The notes: generated by a model not told the origin, from the sequence alone. A DNA stretch of 64,000 nt from CALNYZ01 sp942490945 (GCA_942490945.1 CALNYZ010000018.1:868001-932000), one strand, 5' to 3'. Numbered from the stretch's first letter, positions 9,003 through 17,448 are shown. Translations and numbers: made by a program.

Positions 9003-9471
9003 CATCGTCCCCCACATCGTCGAGCAAGGAAAAATTAACCTGCGTATGCGCCAATATACGTTTGCGTTGCTGCTGTATGTGTTGTTGTTGGGCCAGGCCT
9101 TTATCAACGAGCATGGCAACCTGTTGCCAGCCGGGAAGTTGTGCCGACAAAATCGCATCACATAGCGCCAGTGCTTCGGCCAGTTCCACACGGTCATCCA
9201 TTACCTGTGCCGCACCTTCGGCGCGTTGGCCATGTTTGGTCGAGACCTCCAGCCAGGCCGAGGCAAGCGGAAACTCGCCCAGGTAAAATTCATCCTGCAA
9301 GGCGCTGTCTTTCAGTTTCAACATGCCCAGGCCTGCCTGTGGCAAGGCGCGTGGGCGAATTTTCAGATCTGTACCCAACGCCGTGGTGAAATCCAACAGT
9401 TCATTTGCAGGCAGTGCCATTAACGCGCTGCTCCAGTGAGTTCGTGGTGGTAAGGTTGTGTGTCTGTCCAT
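8989..9471 (-). CDS. phnG: PhnG, C-P lyase core subunit
   Basis: A 160-residue protein (E. coli 150) with the PhnG-like motif VSTKHGQRAEGAAQVMDDR in the middle. It is the first gene of the catalytic block. An AGGA Shine-Dalgarno lies about seven bases before the ATG. The 82-base gap to phnE upstream carries a strong palindrome that probably acts as an operator, so the catalytic genes may have a second, internal promoter. Confidence 0.93.
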   Translation of the reverse strand: MDRHTTLPPRTHWSSALMALPANELLDFTTALGTDLKIRPRALPQAGLGMLKLKDSALQDEFYLGEFPLASAWLEVSTKHGQRAEGAAQVMDDRVELAEALALCDAILSAQLPGWQQVAMLVDKGLAQQQHIQQQRKRILAHTQVNFSLLDDVGDDDAEA

Positions 9472-9483
9472 TTTTAATCCTGT

Positions 9484-9509
9484 GACATTTCTAGATATCT
9501 AGACATGTC
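9484..9509. promoter_or_regulatory. Candidate PhnF operator between phnE and phnG
   Basis: A 26-base palindrome with halves GACATtTCTAGAT and ATCTAGAcATGTC; 12 of 13 base pairs are symmetric, with a perfect 14-base core. It lies just upstream of phnG. A weak promoter-like pair on the minus strand (TTAACT, 17 bases, TTTATT) sits immediately upstream of it, a position suited to repression. A related sequence overlaps the phnF start (13077-13099), which supports assignment to the GntR-type regulator PhnF. Confidence 0.6.
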
Positions 9510-9553
9510 GTAATAAAGTCATCTATTTTTTAATAGTTAACGTCTGAAATTTC

Positions 9554-10555
9554 TTACAGTGCGCGCTTGCGAAGTTTTTGCGACAAATACTCGAGTAACA
9601 TCACCGTGATAAAAATTGCCAGCAAGATCGTGGCAACGTGATCGTAATCAAAGAGATCCCAGCGACCTTTTAATTCCATGCCAATGCCGCCGGCACCGAC
9701 GATGCCCAACACCGTAGCGGTACGAATATTACGTTCGAATATGTATTGAACATACGCAATCCAGGCCGGATAAACATGCGGAAACACCGCGTAACGCAAA
9801 ACTTTTAATGCACTGGCGCCGGAGCTTGCCAGTGCCATTTGTGGGCCGGGCGGCGCATTTTCGATTTCATCGGCGAAGAATTTCCCGAGTACACCACTGG
9901 TATGTATCGCCAGCGCCAGCACACCGGCAATGGGACCGAAGCCATACATCAAGACCAGTAACAAGGCGATGATCAATTCCGGCATGGCGCGATGGAAGCT
10001 CAGCCATGTGCGAGCGATCGAATACACAAAACGATGCGGCGAATAATTTTGGCTGGCGAGAATACCCAGCGGCAATGAAATCATGATTGAGATGAACGTA
10101 CCCCAAAACCCCATCTCGATCGTCTCAATCATTTTGAGAATGACTTTTTTTACATAACCAACGGGCTCTACTAAAAATTCAACTTTTTCTGAGGACCAGG
10201 TGTTGGTGAGGGCGTCGTATTCTTTATCTTCACCGGTTTCGATATAAGCAAACCAGGGTAAATCGTTACGATCAAAATTGCTTATACGACTTACTGCCGT
10301 GCGTTGTGAAAATTGTATCGGAAAAGCCTTGCTGGCAAAGCGTATTGCACCATCCAACACTTGCGATTCGCCGATACCCACCGCGGATAACACCGCTTTG
10401 GAAGTATCGAGTGCGGCCCGGTCGAGTTGCGTGTTATGCGCGGAGTATGACAATAGAACAAAGGCGATCAGACAAAGCAGAATCGTTTTGGGCGTAATCG
10501 CATGATACACCTCCCAGTTTTGCCAGCCACGATTGTTATTCACGGTCGTACTCAT
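9554..10555 (-). CDS. phnE: PhnE, phosphonate ABC transporter permease
   Basis: The membrane subunit of the PhnCDE importer. It has 333 residues with an N-terminal membrane segment (TILLCLIAFVLLS), a periplasmic stretch of ~90 residues, then the permease domain with further segments and an ABC-permease coupling region near GASALKVLRYAVFPHVYPAW. Its ATG overlaps the phnC stop (ATGA). It is longer than E. coli PhnE (~276) because of the N-terminal region. Confidence 0.93.
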   Translation of the reverse strand: MSTTVNNNRGWQNWEVYHAITPKTILLCLIAFVLLSYSAHNTQLDRAALDTSKAVLSAVGIGESQVLDGAIRFASKAFPIQFSQRTAVSRISNFDRNDLPWFAYIETGEDKEYDALTNTWSSEKVEFLVEPVGYVKKVILKMIETIEMGFWGTFISIMISLPLGILASQNYSPHRFVYSIARTWLSFHRAMPELIIALLLVLMYGFGPIAGVLALAIHTSGVLGKFFADEIENAPPGPQMALASSGASALKVLRYAVFPHVYPAWIAYVQYIFERNIRTATVLGIVGAGGIGMELKGRWDLFDYDHVATILLAIFITVMLLEYLSQKLRKRAL

Positions 10556-11319
10556 GCCGCAACCTGTTCAAGCTGGGTGGGCTGGCTGCGTGCCAGTTCA
10601 TAGAGTTGGGTTTGGGTCTTGTCATCGAGGGCTGCAGGGTGCCCATCGTAAAAAACTTTGCCTGCACGCAAGGCAATTATACGGTCGGCAAATTCCAGTG
10701 CGTATTCAAGCTGGTGCATGGTACAAATGACCGTCGTGCCGTTATTTTTTGCTGCACTTTTTAAACTGTTCAGCACACTGCGGCTCATGGCCGGGTCAAG
10801 ACTGGCGACCGGTTCATCGGCCAGAACAATTTCGGGTTTGGATATAAAGGCGCGTGCTATGGCGACGCGCTGTTGTTGGCCACCCGATAAATTGGCAGCA
10901 CGACGAAATAAATGTTTTTCTTCCATGCCGACTTCCGCCAGCAACTGGCAAGCACGACGTTGGTCAAGTAACGGAAAGGATTTTATCAGGCTGCGCCAAA
11001 AACCATTTTCAGGCAGTAATCCAGCCAGTACGTTATGTAAAACCGATAAACGTGGTATCAGATGCAATTGCTGATGAATCATGCCAATGCGACGCTGAAT
11101 CACTTGTAAATTTTTCTGGTTCAAGGTCAGTTCACCCAGAACGATACGACCACTGCTGGGTTCAACAACACCGTTCACCATGTTCATCAGGGTCGATTTG
11201 CCGGCACCTGAAGGCCCAAGCAAGACACAAAACTCACCGGGTTTAATGTGTAAAGACACATTATCAACCGCACGTGTACCATCTTCATATACCCGACTTA
11301 CTGATTCAAATTTCAACAT
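10552..11319 (-). CDS. phnC: PhnC, phosphonate ABC transporter ATP-binding protein
   Basis: The ATPase of the phosphonate importer, with Walker A GPSGAGKST, signature LSGGQQQRV, Walker B IVLADEPVASLDP and the PhnC-type stretch RRIGMIHQQLHLIPRLSVL. The ATG at 11319 is preferred; a GTG directly upstream (11322) would add one residue. A GGGGTGA Shine-Dalgarno lies close upstream. It is separated from phnD by a hairpin that could reduce its expression relative to the binding protein. Confidence 0.94.
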   Translation of the reverse strand: MLKFESVSRVYEDGTRAVDNVSLHIKPGEFCVLLGPSGAGKSTLMNMVNGVVEPSSGRIVLGELTLNQKNLQVIQRRIGMIHQQLHLIPRLSVLHNVLAGLLPENGFWRSLIKSFPLLDQRRACQLLAEVGMEEKHLFRRAANLSGGQQQRVAIARAFISKPEIVLADEPVASLDPAMSRSVLNSLKSAAKNNGTTVICTMHQLEYALEFADRIIALRAGKVFYDGHPAALDDKTQTQLYELARSQPTQLEQVAA

Positions 11320-11347
11320 CACATCACCCCGTTAAGTGAATTAAGTG

Positions 11348-11386
11348 AAAAATTAAGAGATACCCGTTTAAGCCCGGGCATCCCTT
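11348..11386 (-). terminator. Intercistronic hairpin between phnD and phnC
   Basis: On the minus strand, arms 11375-11386 and 11355-11366 pair over 12 positions (two G-T pairs) around an eight-base loop, followed by AATTTTT. This looks like a leaky rho-independent terminator or a 3'-end stabiliser. Such a structure after a binding-protein gene commonly keeps that protein in excess over the transporter subunits. Confidence 0.65.
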
Positions 11387-11404
11387 CTTGTTTTATATTC
11401 AGGT

Positions 11405-12325
11405 TTAGCGTTGGCCTGCCTTGTCGATCATGCCGGCTTTCACTTCTTTGGTGACTGCACCGAGCTTGGCGAGCGCAGCAAAGATTTTTTTCTCGTCAAA
11501 GTTTGCATCATAGCGATCCACTTTCTTGCCGCCGTAACCGCGTATTTGTGATGGATCAACCTTGGTATGAATCACGTTAAAGGCTTTACGTAAGTCCAGT
11601 TTCAATTTTTTTGACAAGCCTTTGTTCATCGCCAGTGGTGGATTAGGAATTGGCTGTGACTTGCTAAGGGGCTCAAATTTGCTCGGGTCAATCGCGCCTT
11701 TTTTCACCGCTTTACCAAAAGAATTGTAAGATGCGGCAGCGGCGTCGACTTTGCCTTCTGCCAGAGCCGCCAAAGAAGCCGAGTGGGAACCCGCGATGAT
11801 GACCTTGTTCAGATCCTTGACCGGGTCAACACCACCGGCAATTAACATGGCAACCGGAAAGTTAAACGATGAAGTAGAGCTGGTGCTGCCAAATGCCATG
11901 CGCTTGCCTTTCAGATCTTTCAGGCTTTTGATACCGCTATCTTTGCGCACAAAAATACCGGAGTAGTAAGAAGACTCACCTTTGAGTACGTCTACAGCCA
12001 GTAAATCAACACCACATTTTTTGTTTGCTTCACCATAAGTTGAGGCACCAAACCACGCGATATCCGCCTGGTTATTACACATGCCTTCAACAACTGCGGC
12101 ATAACTGCTACCGGCTTTAATGTCAAAGTGAATGCCGTAGTTTTTGGTGATGCCATCAAATACCGGCTTATAGTCTTTGGTAATATCATTGGTGCCGGTA
12201 TCTGCCGGTATCATTAATACACGCAAAGGTCGGTCTTTGCTGCCATCTGCCGTTTCACTGGCAAAGGCAACACCTGTTAGCATCAGTGCTGTCATCGCAA
12301 CAGCCATTAATTTATTCAGTGTCAT
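11405..12325 (-). CDS. phnD: PhnD, periplasmic phosphonate-binding protein
   Basis: The substrate-binding subunit of the phosphonate importer, about 306 residues. I start it at the ATG at 12325 (MTLNKLMAVAMTALMLTGVAFA), which gives a classical signal peptide cleaved after ..FA-SETA and has a GAGGAAA Shine-Dalgarno; the open frame upstream lies in phnF. Binding-fold landmarks include VLMIPADTGTNDITKDYKPV, an NQADIAWFGASTY stretch and GSHSASLAALAEGKVDAAA. It follows phnF by 34 bases. Confidence 0.94.
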   Translation of the reverse strand: MTLNKLMAVAMTALMLTGVAFASETADGSKDRPLRVLMIPADTGTNDITKDYKPVFDGITKNYGIHFDIKAGSSYAAVVEGMCNNQADIAWFGASTYGEANKKCGVDLLAVDVLKGESSYYSGIFVRKDSGIKSLKDLKGKRMAFGSTSSTSSFNFPVAMLIAGGVDPVKDLNKVIIAGSHSASLAALAEGKVDAAAASYNSFGKAVKKGAIDPSKFEPLSKSQPIPNPPLAMNKGLSKKLKLDLRKAFNVIHTKVDPSQIRGYGGKKVDRYDANFDEKKIFAALAKLGAVTKEVKAGMIDKAGQR

Positions 12326-12359
12326 TGTTGTTTCCTCGTTTGATTCATTCGATCTGGTT

Positions 12360-13091
12360 TTAGGGTTTAATAGAAAGTTGTGTGGCGTCGCCACGAAATC
12401 GAGTGACTGCATACTCGACAGGTTGTTTGGAGTTGGAATCCAAATTCAGGCTCTTCACCCGTAGCACGGGTGATTGTTTTGGCATATTCAGCACATACGC
12501 ATCATCTACCGCAGGCATGACCGCACTAATCAGGCTTTCTGTGCGGGTTAAGGTTATGTGATAGCGTTGATTTAAAAATTCATGCAGTGAACCGGCTGTA
12601 TAGTCAGCCAGCGTATCGGGAAACAAGTTGAGCGGTAAAAAATGTGAAATCACACAAAATGGTTTGTTATCGACATGGCGTAAGGTCTCGATAAAAATAA
12701 CATTGGCGTGATCGTCTAACTGAAGACTGGTCGCAACACTGCCTCGCGCAGGCATCACTTGCTTGTGCATCACGCGGCTAATGGTCGTCTTGCCTTGTGA
12801 GTGCAGGGTTTCAGTAAAACGGGTATGGCTACCAATGGCATAGTTAATGGCAGGTTCCAGCACATACACCCCTTTGCCATGATAACGTTCCACCAGGCCC
12901 TCGCTGACCAGTTCGTCAATGGCGCGGCGCAGGGTGTGACGATTCACGCCAAAGCGCTGGGCCAGGGTATTTTCTGCAGGGAGCGTTTCACCCGCCTTGT
13001 AAAATGCCTGGATCTCGCTGACCAGCGCATCCCGGATTTGGCGATATATGGGTGAACCGCCGTCACTTCGTGCTACCAGATATACAGACAT
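12360..13091 (-). CDS. phnF: PhnF, GntR/HutC-family transcriptional repressor
   Basis: A 243-residue regulator with an N-terminal winged helix (IYRQIRDALVSEI ... LPAENTLAQRFGVNRHTLRRAIDELVSEGLV, residues ~15-69) and a C-terminal UTRA effector domain. PhnF proteins repress phosphonate or phosphate uptake genes until a phosphorylated ligand binds. It is the first gene of the operon here, whereas in E. coli phnF lies inside it. A candidate operator overlaps its own start codon, suggesting autoregulation. Confidence 0.9.
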   Translation of the reverse strand: MSVYLVARSDGGSPIYRQIRDALVSEIQAFYKAGETLPAENTLAQRFGVNRHTLRRAIDELVSEGLVERYHGKGVYVLEPAINYAIGSHTRFTETLHSQGKTTISRVMHKQVMPARGSVATSLQLDDHANVIFIETLRHVDNKPFCVISHFLPLNLFPDTLADYTAGSLHEFLNQRYHITLTRTESLISAVMPAVDDAYVLNMPKQSPVLRVKSLNLDSNSKQPVEYAVTRFRGDATQLSIKP

Positions 13092-13099
13092 CTAGACAT
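13077..13099 (-). promoter_or_regulatory. Candidate PhnF operator overlapping the phnF start codon
   Basis: The minus-strand sequence ATGTCTAGATgTCTgtAtAT matches the phnE-phnG palindrome: the first ten bases are identical and 17 of 23 agree overall. It contains the phnF ATG and lies directly after the GGAG Shine-Dalgarno, so bound repressor would block the first gene of the operon. Confidence 0.5.
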
Positions 13100-13381
13100 C
13101 TCCATTGAATGCCCATCACTTTAGAGAATCTGTATGACAGCTGTGTGTTGGTTAGTTGAAGGATTTGTTGCAATGCTAGTTCGAGTAGCATCGTCGTAGA
13201 GAATTTGATTTGATGCGCTGTTTCTTGCCGTCATGATTGAGCAGCGATATTGTGCGCGGCATGGCCGGGTCAAATCCTGGGCAATTTATGAGCGAATCAC
13301 ACGAACTATAAGGGCAATATATCAGTTCAGAGGATTTGAAAAAAATTCACAACCTCATTAATTTTTCCTGGTGATTGCATT
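13092..13381. other. Intergenic region upstream of phnF
   Basis: No gene is supported. At 13130-13140 is CTGTATGACAG (minus strand CTGTCATACAG), an interrupted palindrome that also resembles one half of a Pho box; no second half-site at 11-base spacing is convincing. The main phn promoter should lie here, but I cannot place it. Confidence 0.4.
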
Positions 13382-13759
13382 ATGTGGTCGGAACAGCCAA
13401 ATCATATGACAGGATTATCAATTCCTTTGATTCCACATGAATTAGTATCGGTTATCAAGAAGTATGATGTAGATAATTTACAACTACTTCCAGTGATATT
13501 GAAAAATTAAGGAGCTGGCGATGTAGGGGATAACTACTATGTGGTGGATATTGTTGGACTAATCTCCGGTATCGATATGGACAAGTCAGAATGTACATTA
13601 ATTAGTGCATATCTCAATACAGATATCCTTTTGGCACATTTTTATAATTTGGTGATTGATGATGAGCGTGCTTATAGTGACTACATGTCTCGACTGGTTG
13701 GAAAACCGCATGCTATTGTCGTCAGTGATGAGATCGATAAAGCGTTGGATACGCCTTAA
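13382..13759 (+). pseudogene. Broken Imm11-like (DUF1629) immunity-type gene
   Basis: From ATG 13382 the frame reads MWSEQPNHMTGLSIPLIPHE ... LQLLPVILKN, then TAA (13508-13510), then continues in the same frame with GAGDVGDNYYVVDIVGLISG, IDMDKSECTL and a HAIVVSDEIDKALDTP end. The two parts join without frame change and together resemble the Imm11/DUF1629 pattern (YYVVNI..VVDALD.EKS, late VSDEI). I infer one gene inactivated by a nonsense codon. The half before the stop may also be N-terminally truncated. No toxin gene is adjacent. Confidence 0.45.
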
Positions 13760-13931
13760 AGCAATGAGTGTTGAGTTATCACTCTTCGACATCTGGTTGA
13801 AGACTGATCAAAAAAATATTCCAAGTATACACATAAGAAATTATTAAGGCCCACTGAGAGCCCATTGGTATAATTGTTAAAACTGAAACTTTTTACCTGG
13901 AGTATAACTTACTGAAAATTATAAAATAGAT
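13760..13931. other. Intergenic, nothing recognised
   Basis: AT-rich spacer between the broken Imm11-like gene and the tRNA-tailed repeats. I see no gene, tRNA or clear hairpin. Confidence 0.4.
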
Positions 13932-14128
13932 TGGTCGGGGCGAGAGGATTTATGAAATACATCCTTGTATTTCACCTTCGACCTGACGGTCTCAGGCCAG
14001 CCTTCGGCTGTTCAAAATCGTTCCCGACGATTTTGTGCACCTCTTTTTGAGGTTCCAGATTCTCCCTCCATTTAAAACAAAAATCCGGTCTTCACGTTTA
14101 ATGAAAGACCGGATTTTTGTTTTAAAAC
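13932..14128. repeat. tRNA-Pro-tailed tandem repeat, copy B (197 bp)
   Basis: First of two head-to-tail copies next to tRNA-Pro. It begins with the 20 bases of the tRNA 3' end (13932-13951) and ends with the 22-base-arm inverted repeat ahead of 14129. It differs from copy A at only a few positions (for example ggcc/gacc in the middle and ctcttttt/ctcatttt). Internal short palindromes (CAGCC-GGCTG, ATCGT-ACGAT, GAAATACA-TGTATTTC) suggest a structured transcript on the minus strand. Confidence 0.92.
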
Positions 14129-14326
14129 TGGTCGGGGCGAGAGGATTTATGAAATACATCCTTGTATTTCACCTTCGACCTGACGGTCTCAGGCCAGCCT
14201 TTGGCTGTTCAAAATCGTTCCCGACGATTGTGTGCACCTTTTTTTGAGGTTCCAGATTCTCCCTCCATTTAAAACAAAAATCCGGTCTTCACGTTTAATG
14301 AAAGACCGGATTTTTTGTTTTAAAAC
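14129..14326. repeat. tRNA-Pro-tailed tandem repeat, copy C (198 bp)
   Basis: Second tandem copy, abutting the tRNA exactly: the unit ends at 14326 and the CCA end of tRNA-Pro starts at 14327. It has one extra T in the terminator stem compared with copies A and B. In transcript order the locus is tRNA-Pro, terminator hairpin, spacer, tRNA 3' tail, terminator hairpin, spacer, tRNA 3' tail. Confidence 0.92.
14268..14324 (-). terminator. tRNA-Pro terminator (long perfect hairpin inside copy C)
   Basis: Arms 14268-14289 and 14302-14324 are reverse complements (22 bases, one extra T in the right arm) around a loop of about 12 bases. The stem has a GC core flanked by A and T runs on both sides, so it could terminate transcription from either direction. 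It lies just after the tRNA 3' end. Confidence 0.85.
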
Positions 14327-14404
<78 letters not shown>

Positions 14405-14418
14405 CTGTTTCTAAATCA

Positions 14419-14447
14419 AGCATAAGTCTATCAAAAAGATTAAACAA
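14419..14447 (-). promoter_or_regulatory. Probable tRNA-Pro promoter
   Basis: Minus-strand TTGTTT (14447-14442), a 17-base spacer and TATGCT (14424-14419), placed 16 bases before the tRNA 5' end at 14403. The fit to sigma-70 elements is moderate and the position is right for a tRNA gene. Confidence 0.55.
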
Positions 14448-14466
14448 GTCTAAGTTAGTAACGTAA

Positions 14467-15300
14467 TTATTTTTCATCGGCTGTGATGGGAACAAGCCAA
14501 CTTTTAAAATCCTCAGGTAAAGGGCTGGGTTTTTCATTATTGTGTTTTTGTTTCAGTCTTAAAAATCTGGATTCCGTTGCGGGATGCGTACTTAAAAACT
14601 CAGGCGTTAACTGCTTTCCTTCAGCCTGTTGGAGGATTGTGAAGAGTGCATCGGCCCCGCTCAAATGACCATACAGATTTTTCACGGCAGCGATGGCGGT
14701 GGTATCCGCCTCGGTTTCATGTTCGCGACTGAATTTAAAACTGCTGAGAGTGCTGGTAGTACCGATAAACTGGTTGATAATGTCATCACCGATGCCACTG
14801 CTTAACACGGAAACAGCAATACCGACAACCACGCCACTGCCCAGACTGCGAATCGGGTGACGGTGTTTGATATGTGCAATTTCATGCGCCATCACCATGG
14901 CCAGTGCATTTTCATTCGGCAGCTTTTCCAGCAGGCCGCGGAACATAACAACATTGCCACCTAAGGTGGCGTAGGCGTTAATCACATCTTCATCAGCGTA
15001 GTGAACGTTGATTTTCATTTCATCAGGAAGCTGTTGTACCTCACTGATTTTGTCAGCCATCGTTTGTAAATAATTGACAATGGGTAGCCTGGTATCATTT
15101 GTCCCCATTACGAATAATTGTGCATCTTGCTCGACACTATAAGGCAAATAATGCGCGAGTTTATCGGCGATAAGACCAAGAACAAGAAAAATGATAAACA
15201 ATCCGCCCAGGACACCGGTAGTTAAAAGTATGAATTCTTTTAACGGGTGCTCCTTGCCGGTATTAATGCCTTCAGGGAGTTGTGGGTTACTGTATTCCAA
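14467..15300 (-). CDS. M48-family zinc metalloprotease with N-terminal membrane anchor
   Basis: The protein has one membrane segment (FILLTTGVLGGLFIIFLVLGL) and a zinc-protease domain with HEIAH followed by a downstream EADTTA glutamate, as in M48 (HtpX/Oma1-like) proteases. The family usually starts near the YSNPQLPEGIN motif, so I place the start at a TTG (15300). An ATG at 15399 is possible but would overlap the upstream gene by 86 bases. It follows two YbjQ-type genes on the same strand, probably one operon. Confidence 0.8.
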   Translation of the reverse strand: MEYSNPQLPEGINTGKEHPLKEFILLTTGVLGGLFIIFLVLGLIADKLAHYLPYSVEQDAQLFVMGTNDTRLPIVNYLQTMADKISEVQQLPDEMKINVHYADEDVINAYATLGGNVVMFRGLLEKLPNENALAMVMAHEIAHIKHRHPIRSLGSGVVVGIAVSVLSSGIGDDIINQFIGTTSTLSSFKFSREHETEADTTAIAAVKNLYGHLSGADALFTILQQAEGKQLTPEFLSTHPATESRFLRLKQKHNNEKPSPLPEDFKSWLVPITADEK

Positions 15301-15313
15301 AGTATGAATGCAT

Positions 15314-15757
15314 TCAGTTAATGAACGCCGTGCCGTAGGCCAAAACTTCCACTGAGCCAATGCTGTTTCCCTTGCCCTTGGAAATACTGGCTGTTTCAAG
15401 TTTTACATTAAAGACCAGGCTCGCGCCTAAATCTTTGGCCTGTTCTTTCATGCGTAAAATCGCTTCACGGCGGGCACGGTCAACCAGCGACTCATAAGAT
15501 TTAACCCTGCCACCCACCAGATTACGTAAGCCAGCGAGAAAGCGTTTAAAGTAATCTACAGAAATAACGACACTACCCGTAACTAATTGGGTTTCGCGTG
15601 GGCGTAAGGTAGGGTCGGGAATCTTGGTCGCGATAGCGGGAATGCTGTTTAGCACTTTTTCGCGTTCAATAATCGAACGATAGTGGCGAGATTCAGCCAG
15701 TCGACCAAAGAAGTAGCCAAGTGCGAGTAAGGAAATGAAGACAATGATATCTGTCAT
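15314..15757 (-). CDS. YbjQ/UPF0145-family protein with N-terminal membrane segment
   Basis: A 147-residue protein: one N-terminal hydrophobic helix (IIVFISLLALGYFFG), a linker, then a YbjQ/UPF0145 (DUF74-type) domain with the pattern F-x-GLRNLVGGRVKSYESLVDRARREAI and GSVEVLAYGTA at the end. The domain forms small pentameric assemblies of unknown function. It is adjacent to a second, soluble YbjQ protein and the M48 protease. Confidence 0.78.
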   Translation of the reverse strand: MTDIIVFISLLALGYFFGRLAESRHYRSIIEREKVLNSIPAIATKIPDPTLRPRETQLVTGSVVISVDYFKRFLAGLRNLVGGRVKSYESLVDRARREAILRMKEQAKDLGASLVFNVKLETASISKGKGNSIGSVEVLAYGTAFIN

Positions 15758-15772
15758 GGATTTGGCCCGGGT

Positions 15773-16087
15773 CTATTCCAGAACTACAGCGGTACCGTAG
15801 GCGAATAATTCAGCTGCGCCAGCGGCGACGCTGGAGGTCGAGAAGCGAATATTCAATATTGCATTCGCCCCAACACTGCTGGCCTGTTGTTGCATGCGCT
15901 CCATCGCTTCCTGTCGCGATTCTTGCAACAGTTCGGTGTAGCCCTTAAGTTCGCCACCAAAGATATTTTTTAGTCCTGCCATAAAGTCACGTCCAACGTG
16001 TTTGGCGCGCACGGAACTGCCTTGTACCAGACCAAGATGTTTGACAATGCGTCGGCCCGGAATAATTTCGAGGTTAGTGAGGATCAC
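15773..16087 (-). CDS. YbjQ/UPF0145-family protein
   Basis: A 104-residue soluble protein with the full YbjQ signature: IPGRRIVKHLGLVQGSSVRAKHVGRDF, GGELKGYTELLQESRQEA, GANAILNIRFSTS and a final AAELFAYGTAVVL. Length matches the single-domain family (~105). It is the first of three same-strand genes ending with the M48 protease; the three may act together in envelope maintenance, but that is inference. Confidence 0.85.
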   Translation of the reverse strand: MILTNLEIIPGRRIVKHLGLVQGSSVRAKHVGRDFMAGLKNIFGGELKGYTELLQESRQEAMERMQQQASSVGANAILNIRFSTSSVAAGAAELFAYGTAVVLE

Positions 16088-16182
16088 GGTAACTCCCAGT
16101 TTTTTATTTTCTAGCTAATTATTTTCCAAGACTATATCAGAACGCCCCATAAAAGACAGAGTGAGTGCCCAAACCTGGATGA

Positions 16183-17151
16183 TTAATAGCGCCGGGTAAC
16201 CGCGAATTCTGCAAGCTGAATCAGGGCTTGTTTGTATGGCGAGTCAGACAGGCACTGAATGGCTGCGATGGCCAGATCGGTTTCGGTTTGAGCGCAATTT
16301 GCCGTGTACTCTATGGCGCCAGATTCACGTATAGCCTGCATAACATCATTAATTTGCCCACGACCGCCATTTTCAATGACATCGCGTATGAGTGCCACCT
16401 GTGCTGCTGTGCCGTTTTGGATGGTATATATAAGTGGAAGGGTCGGTTTGCCTTCTGCCAGGTCATCCCCCATATTTTTGCCAGTATCGGCCTTATCCGC
16501 TTCATAATCGAGTACGTCATCGACTAACTGAAACGCGGTGCCAAGATGCATACCATAGCGAGCCAGCGCGGTTTGTGTTGCTGCGTCTTGATCGGTTATC
16601 ACGGCAGCCAATTCCGATGCTGATTCAAATAATTTGGCCGTTTTATTGTGGATAACATCCAGATAACGCTGCTCGGTGGTGTCCGGGTCATGTACGTTCA
16701 ACAGCTGCTGCACTTCACCCTCGGCGATGGTATTGGTGGCATTGGCGAGAATGGCCATAACGCGCATATTGCCCACATCCACCATCATCTGGAAGGCACG
16801 GGAGTAGAGAAAATCCCCAACCAGTACGCTGGCTTCATTGCCCCAGAGTGAATTGGCTGTTTCCTGACCACGTCTCAGCTCGGAGGCGTCCACCACGTCG
16901 TCATGCAGCAGGGTGGCGGTATGAATAAATTCGATAATGGCGGCCAGTTCGATGTGCCGGTTGTCTTCACAGCCGCATGCACGCGCGGATAACAAGTGTA
17001 TTACCGGCCGTAAGCGTTTACCGCCACTATTGATAATATGGCCGCCAATCTGGTTAATCAGTACGATATCCGACGTCAGACGGCTCAGAATACAGGCATT
17101 AACCTGTTCCATGTCGTCCTGAATCAGCGGGTATATCTGCTCCAGCGTCAT
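16183..17151 (-). CDS. ispB: IspB, octaprenyl/polyprenyl diphosphate synthase
   Basis: Trans-polyprenyl diphosphate synthase making the side chain of ubiquinone or menaquinone. Both aspartate-rich motifs are present: LLHDDVVD (D84, D85, D88) and FQLVDDVLD (D211, D212, D215). The ATG at 17151 (MTLEQIYPLIQDDMEQV) gives 322 residues, the usual length (E. coli 323); the frame runs 15 codons further upstream. It is divergent from rplU, as in E. coli. Confidence 0.94.
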   Translation of the reverse strand: MTLEQIYPLIQDDMEQVNACILSRLTSDIVLINQIGGHIINSGGKRLRPVIHLLSARACGCEDNRHIELAAIIEFIHTATLLHDDVVDASELRRGQETANSLWGNEASVLVGDFLYSRAFQMMVDVGNMRVMAILANATNTIAEGEVQQLLNVHDPDTTEQRYLDVIHNKTAKLFESASELAAVITDQDAATQTALARYGMHLGTAFQLVDDVLDYEADKADTGKNMGDDLAEGKPTLPLIYTIQNGTAAQVALIRDVIENGGRGQINDVMQAIRESGAIEYTANCAQTETDLAIAAIQCLSDSPYKQALIQLAEFAVTRRY

Positions 17152-17297
17152 TAGTGCATCCCGGTTGTGGCAAAAGCCCAGCATGCTAGGTGGCACAGGG
17201 GCTTGGTGTCAAGCATGCCGCTGAGCCGTGCGACGGTCAGAGAGACGCTAAATGCGTAAAATTGTTGAAATAACCACGCTTTTGACGATAAAAGGTT

Positions 17298-17326
17298 TTG
17301 ACCGGGGCACGAAATCTGGCTAAAAT
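17298..17326 (+). promoter_or_regulatory. rplU-rpmA promoter
   Basis: TTGACC (17298-17303), a 17-base spacer and TAAAAT (17321-17326), a near-consensus sigma-70 promoter about 120 bases before the rplU start. The leader is long enough for post-transcriptional control, but I see no defined structure. Confidence 0.75.
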
Positions 17327-17448
17327 TGCCGCCCTTGTGATGTCGGGTACACCTTTCTGCTTGGATGAATCAGCAAATTGACCCCATCCACAGTCAGTGG
17401 GCCGGGATACGGCTTTGGCCCAGACTCAAAATTTTTGGAGATAGCACC

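Noticed and set aside
13127..13150. Full Pho box upstream of phnF
   Set aside because: Only one half-site (CTGTCATACAG) is convincing; the second 11-base-spaced repeat is missing.
14035..14247. Small plus-strand open frame in the tandem repeats
   Set aside because: It reads through terminator hairpins and the antisense tRNA tail; it is a by-product of the repeat.
14467..15399. ATG at 15399 as the start of the M48 protease
   Set aside because: It would overlap the preceding gene by 86 bases and adds residues unlike the family; kept only as an alternative.
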